NCBI GenBank assembly: GCA_030411725.1
Contig: MU839827.1
Span: 4,843,027-4,907,026 of the forward strand
Direction: 5' to 3'
Length of the DNA stretch: 64,000 bases
Source of the DNA: Echria macrotheca
Lineage: Eukaryota; Ascomycota; Sordariomycetes; Sordariales; Schizotheciaceae
Below, one piece after another: positions 1 through 9,899 of the stretch. Each line of letters opens with the position of its first letter. Position 1 is the first letter of the stretch. The position numbers were made by a program, and so were the translations under genes. The notes below the pieces were generated by a model. That model had not been told where the DNA came from. It did no database searches and was given only the letters and a program-made list of their open reading frames with translations.

Positions 1-828
1 GATTCAGCCTGTCCAGCAAGCCTGGCTTCTTCTTCTCCTCCTCGTGGCCGCTCGACCCGAGTCCCATGCCCTTGCTTGATGTGGTGCTGCCACTGATGCC
101 CGTCGATGTGGCGGACTTGAGTCCTTCGGTGATCGATGACGTGGAAGTAGTAGACTGGGACTGCTCGCTGGGGCAACCCTCGAACTGGGCGGTGCGCGTG
201 GTCGACGACCCTTGCAGGCCCCCGCCCGTCTTTTTGTACTCGTCAATACTGATGGGCTGCTTGGTCGTTGTCTCGTGGATGCGGGCGGCATTGTGGTGGA
301 CCTCGTGCACCGGCACAGCTGTATGGATGACCTCGGGCTGGATCACCTCCTTTTGGAGGAGCGGCTGGACGGTTTCGTGGACGTGGCTGTGAGATTTTAT
401 CAGTACTGCCCCCAAAGTTGAGAAGGAGACAAGACTCACTGATGGACATGCTCGCCCGTCACGACCGGTGCCCGGCTCTGCGTGTGGGTAGTCGGCTCAA
501 TTGTCTTGTCGTCGCGCAGGACGGAAGCCTCAGCCTTGATGGCACGCTCGGTCGCCGCCTGGTCGCGGTGGTCGAACTCGCGGGTGACCTCACCAGCGAC
601 GCGGTGCTTGTGCTGCTCCGGCAAGACCTCGGTGGTGGCGATGGGCTGAACGGTGCGGTGGTAGTGGTCCTGGTGAACCTCGCTCTCGACGGCCGTGCTG
701 ACCTCTTCATGCGAAGTCGGCTTGATGGTCTTCTGCTCAATGGCCGGCGCCACGTGCTCGTGCACCGTCGTGTCGTGGTGGCCCGACTTGGACATGATGT
801 CGTTGATGGTCTTCTTGGTCTTGTCCAT
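1..828 (-). CDS. Allergen-like His/Glu-rich hydrophilic protein (C-terminus off window)
   Basis: Two exons are visible, 828-440 and 386 down to the window edge; the 53-nt intron (439-387) has a perfect GTGAGT donor and CACAG acceptor. The start is the Met of MDKTKKTIND, because this family begins with a short Lys-rich helix; an upstream in-frame ATG at 945 would add a non-conserved leader. The protein is rich in His, Glu, Thr and Val, with motifs such as HHVHETVQP, EVHQDHYHRTVQPI and PVHEVHHNAAR, and no signal peptide or membrane segment. This pattern matches a fungal family commonly labelled 'allergen', whose biochemical role is unknown; the composition suggests a stress-type hydrophilin (inference). 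It continues beyond base 1, so the C-terminus is missing. It is divergent to a paralog starting at 1178. Confidence 0.8.
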
Positions 829-1177
829 GTTGACGCTTATTGGTTGTGTTGTTGTGTCGGTGTTGTAACTGATCGATGGAAGACGAAGAGAAGTCCCGTG
901 TTGATGGCAAGTTGAAGCAAGAAGACAGAAGGGAACGTCGCGCATTTATGAAGACTTGCCAATGACGTTGTCCGAAGGGAAAGTTACGTCGTGTCTATGC
1001 AAATTCTAGTTGCTGTCAGAAGGCACGACTAATGCCGTCGGACGCATTTAGCACATGACGAAATGATTCCACAATCCATCACCACTACGCAACCTTTGAT
1101 CATCTACCATTTTGACTCTGGAACTTCCAAGACTTGATGACGAGCTCACCGGAGCAAATTCCGGTAGTGGCGCATTG
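829..1177. promoter_or_regulatory. Shared promoter interval between two allergen-like paralogs
   Basis: This 349-base gap separates the start codons of two divergent genes of the same family, so it must hold both core promoters. I see no convincing TATA box and no ORF with coding character. Co-regulation is an inference from the arrangement. Confidence 0.5.
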
Positions 1178-1736
1178 ATGTCATCACAGGCGGACCAGAA
1201 AGCGTATCAAAAGGGGAGGGCGACGTTAGCGAAGAAACAACAAAATCCACAAGACACCAATAAACCCACCATGCCGAAACAACCTCGCCATTCTCAGGAG
1301 CAGGGGAAGAGGGCGATGGACCTGGATCAAACCATCACGCAAGACCCGAGTATTCATCGCCGCGTTGGTAATGCGACCAACTGCTAACGTTCGAATAGCT
1401 ATCACGCACGAAACCATCAAGCCGCATGAGCACGAGGCCGTCGAGGAGCACATCGAGCGCGAAATCCACTGCCACGACGTATATCCGAAGATCCAGCCCA
1501 TCGTCGAGACAGAGGTCCTGCCGGCACGTCATTTCATCCAGGATGAACAGGGGAATAGGACTGAGGTGGCTGCGAAGGATGTCCCGCTGTATACTGGCGA
1601 GGTCCAGCAAGGGGAAGGAGAGGGTCTGATGAAACATTCACACCATGAACACCATGTTTACGAACATGATGGGAAGAAGGGACACAAGAAGGGAAAAAGC
1701 AAGACACAGATGTTGCGGGACCTGTTGAACCGGTGA
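1178..1736 (+). CDS. Allergen-like protein, paralog of the left-edge gene
   Basis: Exons 1178-1349 and 1399-1736 give about 169 residues. The 49-nt intron uses donor GTATTC, a textbook branch site CTGCTAAC and acceptor ATAG, and restores the conserved stretch TITHETIKPHEHE across the join. The body carries the family pattern (PKIQPIVETEVLPARHF, HHEHHVYEHDGKKGHKKGK) and ends in a Lys-rich tail, MLRDLLNR. There is no signal peptide. An in-frame ATG at 1112 would add 22 residues; the ATG at 1178 is preferred only for compactness. Relative to the left paralog, the N-terminal region is different and much more basic, so this is a diverged duplicate rather than a recent copy. Function unknown. Confidence 0.75.
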
Positions 1737-1989
1737 TATTTCTGGCTGTGTTTTAGGTGTGGTCATTCGGAGGTTAGGTGTTAATTCTACTGCATCCAGT
1801 TTGGTATCATTTACATTCACCGTGCTCCTCGCTTTGGTCAAGTCCAGACTTGCAATGCTAAACTGGACGGATTCGACGTGTTCGATAAAGGTATCTAAAT
1901 ATAGGGCACCGGCTATCTCTGATTTTTCGTTGCAAATGGGCATGTGTTGGACTTATGATCATTCTAAATTGGTTTCCGGAGTCATGCAG

Positions 1990-3210
1990 ATCAAAGTATC
2001 TTTCCTATTTCCCAGACCATGAAACCACTGAGATACTTCGCCTTCAAGGGATGGAAATAGTTCGTCCAGAGACAGCGTTTCTTTTCATCAAAGTTGGTAT
2101 GGAGCACTGGGTCGTACAGTTTGGACCACTCATGCCCGTAATGCCGCCGACATTTCTTCTCGCTCGAGATACGCCTTCTACGCCACGGAGCACAGCACCG
2201 CAAACCACCGACGACCAGCTGGACATCCCGGTCAGCTCAAGTCACAAAAGATTGGGTCAAACTCAACATTCGCGCCGTTCCACGGTGTGGTGAGACGAAT
2301 ATCCCTCTCGGTACACCACACACCCAGACTCTCCTTGAGGTAGGGCGAGGAGCCGAACCGGCCAACAAGAACTAATGTTTGGATACTCGGCTCGTTAGCC
2401 CTGGTGACCTGATCGACCTGGTCCCCGACGAATTTCAGGATGACATCGAGAACAGGATCAGACAGGCTCTTCATATCCTCCCTGGTCAGAATAACCTGAC
2501 CCATCGTTTGGTTGTAATATCTCTCTCCCTTTTGGCGGTCATGTCAAGATCATTCATTCCCAGTCCAAGACGGTAAGGGCGACTGCTGGGGTTACTGAGC
2601 TTTTCCATCTCAAACTGGTCCATGAATGTGCTGCCCGGCCCGACGTGGTGTGGGCCAAGTGAGGTAAAGGCGCGGCCGAATCTTCGAGCTAGGAGCTTGT
2701 ACAGATTCCGGTCTATAAAGGTCCCGACTTCCCCCACACTTGCCACCTACCTACAGTATAGCCCTTATTAGCGCTAATTCAACCTACCTACGTAGTCGGT
2801 AACTGCGGATGAAGTTTCTATACCTTGACCGACGGCTATCTCGTGAAGGTGGAGTGTTGGTTGGATCCTCACCACCTCGTAGGTTGTGATGTCCTAATGT
2901 CATTAATTCGCGGTAACGCCGATCCTCTCGGCTCCAGCTTTTTGGAACACAGCGTACTGACCGCGCAGATATGCGCTGCCACATCCTGAGGCATCCGGCT
3001 GGGCGGCAGCTGTACCTGATGTCCCTGACATTTCGCATTGCCCTCGACAAGAGAACGCGGGGCTGAGCCAGCAGATTCGCGATAACACAGCCGCCATGCC
3101 CTCGGCGGGTGCATCTGGGGGGCGGAGACTCGAATTGTGAGGATTGTCAAGCTCGAGGCATCGAGGTCTCGGGCGTATCCGATCTGTTGGCTGTTCTGGT
3201 GTTGCCGCAA
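1990..3210 (-). pseudogene. Decayed Hsp70-like ATPase gene
   Basis: Several disconnected frames on the minus strand resemble consecutive parts of the divergent fungal Hsp70/actin-like ATPase family. Around 2900-3100 are AYLRGQYAVFQK-like remains of the early ATPase region, split between two frames. At 2486-2746 is GTFIDRNLYKLLARRFG followed by GPGSTFMDQFEMEK. At 2232-2504, in another frame, is TREDMKSLSDPVLDVIL with LVGRFGSSPYLKESL (the normal motif has GGFGSS). At 1991-2203 is CRRHYGHEW with DPVLHTNFDEKKRCLWTNYF. The frame changes near 2955, 2500 and 2240 are not at plausible introns, and the central phosphate-binding part between about 2747 and 2900 is not recognisable. I therefore call it a relic with frameshifts and an internal loss, not a gene. 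Confidence 0.75.
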
Positions 3211-3403
3211 GGATTATAGTCCAGACCTTCTAAGCATGATGCAAACGGAACCATTTCCTGCATTCATAGCTAAGCAGTCACCTCGACCTCGCACACAAGA
3301 ATAACCAGAGCACTCTAATTAACACCGACTGAGCTAAGGTACAGAGACACAACACATTAATTTTACGCTTTTCCCCTATCCTCTTCTTATTTACACCAAC
3401 AGA

Positions 3404-4816
3404 CTAACCCGCCTGGTAAACCGCCAGCGCAGCCACGTGCGGGTTGATCATGGTAACATTATACGGCGTGACATACAAGTCCACGTCCGTCAGCGCGATG
3501 AACATGGTCCCGTTCACGGCCGGGTCGTTCTTCCACGTCGAGACATTCGGCTGAATAGTATACGCGCTCCGCTCCTCGAGACTCACGTTCAGCAGCGGCG
3601 TGTAGGTGACATTCAGTTGGCTCAGCCAGGCGGCGAACTTGGGCTCCTGCACGTTGGTCGTGGTCACGTAGCTGTTGTTGGGCCCAACCAGCTTGCCGGG
3701 CGCGTCCCAGTGGAGAAAGACCTGGCGACCGGGGTACGACAGCGGGATCGACTTGTTGTGCGAGATGGCGGCGTCGCAGTTGATGCCTACGCCGGTAGCG
3801 TTGGCACACAGGTCGTCCTCGGGAATATCGGCCGTTGAGAGCGTGTTGGCATAGGGGCCCGTGGTCTCGTTCCAGACATCAGCCCCGTTAATCCGGGCCG
3901 GGTTGGGCTGGTTGAGGATGTACAGCGCCGGGAAGTTCTGCCACACCAGGCGCGTCTGGTCGTAGGGGCACGAGCTGATGTAGGGCGCCAGCAACGTCCA
4001 GGCCCAGCTCTGTGGGATGCCGGGGGTGTGCCACTCGGGCATGGGAAACTGGCCGCCGAACTGGCGGAAGATGAGCTGCTGCCGAGCCTCGACGGTGATG
4101 CTCTGCAGCAGCATCTGGGCGGCCGGGCCGGAGTTGAGGTGCGGCAGGAAGCCGTAGACACCCGCCTCGGCCCAGCGCGTCAGCTTCTGGTTGAAGTCGA
4201 TGTACTCGCGCACGTTGGACACGGGGTAGTTGTATGTGCACTGCTTCGGCGCCTGGGGGCCCAGCATGTCAGCAATGACAGATGCGTGGCCGATTTCCTG
4301 GTCGGCCATGTGCTGCAGCAGGAATCGGTCCTCGGCATTGATGCCGTAGGCGTCGAACTCTTCGTCTGAAAACGTGGCTAGGCCCCAGTGGAACAGATCC
4401 AACTCGATCCACTCGTGGTACAGCGCCAGGGCGAGCGACTGGTAGTCGAAGTCGCTGGCGACCTTGTAAATGGGTTCAGATCCGTTGGTGCCAATGCCAC
4501 CGCTGGGCGTATATGGCATCGGCTGGTCGCCATGGAGCTTGCCGTCGGCCGGATATTCCACGATCTGCGGTGGTGGTGGCGCGGGGGCGACGCTGGGAGC
4601 CAGGACCACGGTCGAGAGGGCACCGGTGGTTGTGGCCGGGGGACCGTCATATGGCCCGTGAGATGTCACATTGTGATGGGAGACGGCGTATGGCTCGGGA
4701 AGGTTCGTTGGCTCGACAAAGACAGTTGTCTGTGCCTCTGACACCACCGGAACGGCAGCGGCATATTGCGCAAGGGCGACTAGGCCTGTGGCCCTAAAAA
4801 CAAGCCCAGACACCAT
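3404..4816 (-). CDS. Rds1-like secreted ferritin-fold protein
   Basis: A single-exon gene of 470 residues. Residues 1 to about 22 form a signal peptide (LVALAQYAAAVPVV). After a Pro/Thr-rich stretch comes a ferritin-like four-helix region with the metal-ligand type motifs YHEWIELDLFHWG, HMADQEIGHASV and ITVEARQQLIFRQF. The C-terminal half is rich in potential N-glycosylation sites. This matches the Rds1 family, first described as a stress- and starvation-induced gene of fission yeast; the exact activity is not known. The export signal and glycosylation sites point to the cell surface or outside. A TATA-like sequence lies about 90 bases upstream. It is divergent from the histidine-phosphatase gene at 5631. 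Confidence 0.85.
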   Translation of the reverse strand: MVSGLVFRATGLVALAQYAAAVPVVSEAQTTVFVEPTNLPEPYAVSHHNVTSHGPYDGPPATTTGALSTVVLAPSVAPAPPPPQIVEYPADGKLHGDQPMPYTPSGGIGTNGSEPIYKVASDFDYQSLALALYHEWIELDLFHWGLATFSDEEFDAYGINAEDRFLLQHMADQEIGHASVIADMLGPQAPKQCTYNYPVSNVREYIDFNQKLTRWAEAGVYGFLPHLNSGPAAQMLLQSITVEARQQLIFRQFGGQFPMPEWHTPGIPQSWAWTLLAPYISSCPYDQTRLVWQNFPALYILNQPNPARINGADVWNETTGPYANTLSTADIPEDDLCANATGVGINCDAAISHNKSIPLSYPGRQVFLHWDAPGKLVGPNNSYVTTTNVQEPKFAAWLSQLNVTYTPLLNVSLEERSAYTIQPNVSTWKNDPAVNGTMFIALTDVDLYVTPYNVTMINPHVAALAVYQAG

Positions 4817-5630
4817 GGTTGATCGTTAGCTTGCTTGGTGACAGACAGCTGACGGCAGTTTGATGGACGGCCACAGATTTGAAAGGGAAAGTTCCCACAG
4901 CAATATATACCTACTTACCTTACCTTAGGTAGCTACCCGCTTCATCAAGACTGGAACCAACCCCTGAATCGCCTCGCGGACTCTCCGGATGGCCGCACAA
5001 AGTCATGATGTCGACACTGTCCGGCGAAATCGAGACGGCACAGTTTTCCCAGCGATGCTGCCAGAGTGCAACGCGTCGTGCCGACAATGAGGTGCTTGGC
5101 ACCGTCATAAACCCGCGAAGTCATGATCTCATCCCATGTACCGGTGGGGCTCCGTCGGATCTTTATCCCGCCACTCCACTGCCGTCTGCGTACCGGACGA
5201 CCTACTGGGTGCAGATAGTTCGGAGGACAGTTGCAGCTAATTCGCAGCTAATTCGCAAGCTCCCAGCTGGGACGCGTTGCAGAGTCTCACATTGGGAACA
5301 CCAGGACTCAGAAATAACCCGAAACACGCAATTGGTTGCTATTGTGGCACAACTGAGCCAAAACAGCTCTAGTTCGTGTCCTTCGCCAGTTTGTTGGTTC
5401 GTAGTCGATGACGCGATCCCGTGCCACTTGGCGTGCGCAACCCCTCACGACTTTCATAACCCCCCCTTTTTCCCGTCCGAACAGGTGAGTCTCCTCTTTT
5501 CTCCTCAACATCATCATCTGAAGGAGAAGGGCGGACTTCGGACCAACCACAGATAGCAAACAGATAGAAAGTAAACCCACTAGGTGAACAATAGACAAAA
5601 AAAAACCCAGTGGGCGCAATATAACAAAAC
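4817..5630. other. Intergenic promoter region, Rds1-like / phosphatase
   Basis: This 814-base gap is flanked by divergent starts. It has TATATA near 4904 for the leftward gene, a cluster of CTACC/CTTACC motifs at 4909-4936 and a directly repeated GCAGCTAATTC near 5234-5253. No ORF in it looks like a gene. Confidence 0.5.
4904..4909 (-). promoter_or_regulatory. TATA box of the Rds1-like gene
   Basis: TATATA, about 90 bases upstream of the ATG at 4816 on the minus strand, a normal spacing for a filamentous-fungal TATA element. Confidence 0.45.
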
Positions 5631-6233
5631 ATGGCCATCATCTACCTCGTCCGCCACGCCGAATCGGCTCACAACGTCTCCAAGGACGTCAACCACCGCG
5701 ACCCGCCCCTCACTGCCGCGGGCCAGACCCAGGCATCGTCCCTGGCCAGCACCTTCCCTAACCCTGAGTCGGTCACCACCATCGTGTCCTCCCCGCTCCG
5801 GCGCACGCTGCAGACCACCCTCGCCGCCTTTGGTCGCTTGATTGAAACCGGCACGGCCCGGCTCGTGCTCGACCCGGACCTGCAGGAACGCAGCGATCTG
5901 CCGTGCGACACCGGGTCCGCCGTCGAGACTCTGCGTGCCGAGTTTCCCACCCTCGACTTTTCGGCCGTCGGCGGGGATGAGTGGTTCGCCAAGACGGGCA
6001 AGTACACGGCCGACGACGAGGCCGTGGCTGCCAGGGCCGCTGCGGTTCGCGAGAAGTTGTTTGGGATTGTGAATGAAAGGGATGGCAATGTGGTCGTGGT
6101 TACGCACGGTGTGTTTATGAAGTTCCTTGCCGAGGATGACGACATTGATCTGCCCAAGGCCGGATGGAGGGCTTATACCGCGGTCAAGGGCAACGTCGGC
6201 GGCGTCAAGCTGGTGGCTTTTGAGTCGGACTAG
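5631..6233 (+). CDS. Histidine phosphatase (phosphoglycerate-mutase-like) family protein
   Basis: A single-exon protein of 200 residues that opens directly with the family signature LVRHAESAHN, in which the His is the phospho-accepting residue and the Arg binds phosphate. Further motifs are SSPLRRTLQTT (second arginine), LQERSDLPCDTG (acid/base Glu) and VVVTHGVFMKFLAED (second catalytic His). All core residues are present, so it should be active on a small phosphorylated substrate, but the substrate cannot be told: fungal members of this compact type include broad phosphatases. It has no signal peptide or membrane segment, so it is probably cytosolic. The ATG at 5631 is required by the position of the RHG motif. 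Confidence 0.88.
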   Translation: MAIIYLVRHAESAHNVSKDVNHRDPPLTAAGQTQASSLASTFPNPESVTTIVSSPLRRTLQTTLAAFGRLIETGTARLVLDPDLQERSDLPCDTGSAVETLRAEFPTLDFSAVGGDEWFAKTGKYTADDEAVAARAAAVREKLFGIVNERDGNVVVVTHGVFMKFLAEDDDIDLPKAGWRAYTAVKGNVGGVKLVAFESD

Positions 6234-7821
6234 GAGGTTGGTGTCTCATGTGTGTGTTTATGGGCGATGCATGCGCCGTGCGGTCATGTTGTTGCAGCAT
6301 TTGGGGGATTGGGCGGATGGTTGTTCCTTCGAGCGGAGGGATTCTTGAACGTGGTTCTTTCTTCACTTCTGTTCGGCTATCGGTGCAGCGACAGGTGTCA
6401 CGGCAGTTGGATACACACCAGGAAGTTGCGGAGGTACAATCAGTCGGAACGGAGCGTTTCTGTCCACTGAGTGGAGAGTTGCTCGGATTCAGTCCCTACC
6501 TACAGGTACCTACCTTATCGGTTTCTCCTCGTACGAGGCAATCCAGCTTTCGGGCTGTCAACAAATATTGGAGTCTATTGCATCAAGTTGCTCGCTTCGA
6601 GGGTGATATTCCTCGTTCGGATCTCGGGTAGTTGATAATGTTCAGGCGAGTCCCGGTATGACGGCAAACCGGCGAGAATGATCAAGCCGGAAGTTGAAGG
6701 GAACGGCCACCTCCGGTAACATACTGACTCGTTGGATGAAAGCATTGTTGCGAAGACCGGTTGTTACAGTTAGTGGCATATCCGCATTCTGCGCGGATTT
6801 TGTTGTTAGATTCGACAGCTTGAACGGGGAGTAGATGCGGCGTCTCATCAGGGGGATGCTAGAGGTTCCGAGAGAGGTCCCTGCCTGAACGGACAAAGTC
6901 AAAGATAGCACACTAACAGTTATCCGGGGCAAATATACTTGGCGCAGATAACACCCTGACGAAGCGAAGGATCAAAGATTGAGACCAGCGACAGGACCTT
7001 TCTTGGCGATGTGAATCCAGCCCGTGACGACAGCATGCTGTGCTTCGGGCGCGTCCTTGGCAATGGGCCAAGATTGTTCCAGAAAGATAAGCTTTTTTCT
7101 GTGAGGGAGCAAATCGAGATAAAACACCAAAAGGTTGGATCGTACGATGCGAGACAGAAAGGCAGGTCCTGATGAGGTCGTGGAGGTGCATTCGCCCCAG
7201 CCACCCGGAGTCCGCGGAAAATCAGGATTTTTCCGCGCCAAGCAGCATGGGCTCAGGTGTTCCTGACCTCGGGTCCTCAGCCCAGATCTCAGGCCAGAAC
7301 TCGACCCAGAAAAGAAAACTCGCAGCAGGACCGATGCATCTAGAACCTGCAGATAACGGATCGGCGTTAATCGAGACCGCAGAAGCACGGCGAACATGGT
7401 CTCGGCCAGGAACCGGAGGCGATGGGCAGACAGGCAAGTGCTCAGTCCGCTCGTCTCCGGCCAGCAACGTGACTCTCCCACGCAGAGTGGGGGGCTTCAG
7501 GCTCGTAACGCGGCAGGACGGGCCTATCCGCCGCCCAAGCTGGTGACCGCAGCCGGCCGACAGCGGAGATTGGGCAGACCGACTGCCAAGACTGGCCAGA
7601 GCCGGTGCGCGACTTCTTCCAGAACACGACAAACATCACGATACTGATAGCAGTCTCAAGACTTCGATACGAATCCTGCACGCCGGCCGGATGCAAAATG
7701 CCGTATAAAACACTCAGCATGGCGCCGGGAACAGGACGGTGGAATTACAACACCAGTCAGCATCTGCATCGCATTGATTGACCGACATTTCGAGCTCCAA
7801 TTGCCAACACTCCAAACAACC
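6234..7821. other. Long intergenic region without recognised gene
   Basis: These 1.6 kb hold the 3' end of the phosphatase gene and the promoter of the sugar transporter. Open frames on both strands (for example 6972-7481 and 7222-7632) lack any recognisable domain and overlap each other, so I do not call them. A CTACCTACAGGTACCTACC block lies near 6496-6514. Confidence 0.4.
7704..7710 (+). promoter_or_regulatory. TATA box of the sugar transporter gene
   Basis: TATAAAA 112-118 bases upstream of the ATG at 7822, on the coding strand. Confidence 0.5.
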
Positions 7822-9453
7822 ATGGTCGCGTTCATGGGTTTCCGGGGACGGTCCCTTGAACGGGCTGTCAACATTGGCCTCGTCCTGCCATGCTACATCC
7901 TGTGAGCACCAGGTCCATACCCAAATTTTACGAGTTTCACTCATACCGCCAGGTTTGGATACAACCATGCCGTCGGCGGCGGCCTGCTGTCGCTCCCGTC
8001 GTGGACGGAGACGTTTCCAGAAATGGACACTGTCAACACCACGGGAGACGTCAAGATTGCCAATTCCAAGATCCAGGTAGGTCCCGTGACACGATCTTGC
8101 GTTTCGAATCGAAGCTAACGCGTCTAGGGCACCGTGATGGCCATCTACACGCTGGGATGCTTCCTGGGCTGCATGAACTGCATCTGGGTCGGCGACAAGC
8201 TCGGTCGGCGAATGACCATCGTGGCTGGCGCGGCTGTCAACATCCTGGGCTCGATCCTGCAGTGCACCGCCTTCGGGCTACCGCAGCTCGCCATCGGCCG
8301 GCTTGTCACCGGCTTCGGCTTCGGCCACATCACGGCTACGGCGCCGAACCTGCAAGCCGAACTGTGTGGGGCCGACCACCGGGGTGCCTCGGTGCTTCTC
8401 GAAGGTGTCTTCATCAGTCTCGGTCTCGCCCTCTCGGCCTGGGTCGATCTCGGCATGTCTTTTACGACTGGATCCATCTCGTGGCGATTCCCGCTCGCGC
8501 TGTCTATCTTTTGGGCGGCCATCGTCATGTCGACGACGCCCTTCATGCCGGAATCACCTCGGTGGCTCGTCAAGAAGGGTCGTGTCGAAGAAGCACGTCG
8601 GGTGCTTGCTGCACTTGGCGACCTCGACAAGGACTCGGCCGAAATCGCATCCGACATTGAGGACATCAACGAGTCACTCGCAGTAGCCAGCCAGGGCCGG
8701 TTCTCCGACATCTGGTCGAACGCCTCACCGCAACGTCTGCTACACCGGACATGTCTGGCATGTGCCGGCCAACTGTTCCACCAACTCAGCGGTGTCAACG
8801 CTCTTGCTTTCTACCAAGCCAAGATTTTCGAGGAACGGCTAGGCCTGGGTGGCCTCGAGGCACGTATCCTCGCCGGCGCCGTCTTCACGTTCCAGTTCCT
8901 CGTGTCGCCAGCGGGCGTGTTGACTGTTGACCGCTTCGGCCGCCGCAAGCTGATGGTCTTCTCGGCCATCGGCATGGGCGTGTGTCTGGCCACCATGGCG
9001 GGCACGACGGCGGTGGCGCACAACACGGCAGCCATGGGTGTCGCCGTGACGGCCATCTTCATGTTCTCCTTCTTCTTCCCCATCGGCTTCCTCGGCATCC
9101 CGTTCCTGTACGCAGCCGAGATGGCCCCGCTCAGCCACCGTGTGCCCATCACGTCCATGTCGACCGGCACCGCCTGGCTGTTCAACTTTGCCATCGCCGA
9201 GGTCACGCCCATGGGCTTCGCCAGCCTCGGCTGGCGCTACTTTATCGTCTACGCCGCCACCAACTTCTTCTTCGTCCTGCCGACCGTCTACTTCCTCTTC
9301 CCCGAGACCAATGGCCGTCGTCTCGAGGAGATCGATCAGGTCTTTGCCAATACCACGTCCATCTGGCACACGGTCAAGGATGCACGGCGTATCCATCGGA
9401 TGAGCGGGTCCAGCTCGGAGGAGGTTGGGCGGGTCAAGGCCTCCTCGCACTGA
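7822..9453 (+). CDS. MFS sugar transporter
   Basis: Exons 7822-7901, 7953-8076 and 8128-9453 encode 509 residues; the two introns are 51 nt with GTGAGC and GTAGGT donors and both joins restore frame. The protein is a 12-helix sugar porter: it has GYNHAVGGGLLSLP at helix 1, the loop motif GDKLGRR, GFGFGHITATAP, PESPRWLVKKGR after helix 6, QLFHQLSGVNALAFYQ at helix 7, DRFGRRKLM, and PETNGRRLEEID after helix 12. These are the classic sugar-porter signatures, so it should import a hexose, pentose, oligosaccharide or related polyol by proton symport across the plasma membrane. The substrate cannot be decided from the motifs. It has its own TATA box and no obvious pathway neighbour. Confidence 0.88.
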
Positions 9454-9899
9454 TCATTACCTACCTAGTCTAAGGTAACGAGGTTATGAGTGACGATTCA
9501 TGATGGGTTTAGAGGTAGATCAAAATTTGGCACTGGGATACAGGACAGATAGAAACTGGGCTCATGTTGATACCCCAAGTCTAACAATAAGAAAGTTAAT
9601 TGTTTATCTGGTCGTCTCCGTGAACTATCAGGGGGCCGTGACTGTGGTCCGTTTTGGTAATTCAGCCCCGGGCGCAAATGCAGTCACCTGATCCTGATTG
9701 GGAAATGCGGTGAGCGGTGGCTGTTGGGAAGGAGATGCGGGGGGAATTCAGGCAATCTCACCGATTCTTCATCCGTGTCTTCACAAAAATGTCGACAGAG
9801 CTGCACGTGTCGCAGGAGTTTTAGCAACTCAACCCGAAAAGCACGACACGACTCCCACTTTATTGAGAACACGGGCGGTTGGTATTCTTGTCCGCCGCC
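9454..9899. other. Intergenic, sugar transporter 3' to HET gene 5'
   Basis: This 446-base stretch contains an ACCTACCTAG element near 9459 and no credible gene. Confidence 0.4.

Noticed and set aside
1990..3210. Intact multi-exon Hsp70 gene
   Set aside because: The frame changes do not fall at GT...AG boundaries that restore the conserved sequence, and the central ATPase part is absent.
6972..7632. Overlapping 136-169 residue minus-strand frames
   Set aside because: They overlap each other and plus-strand frames in GC-rich DNA, and show no motif, signal peptide or splice pattern.
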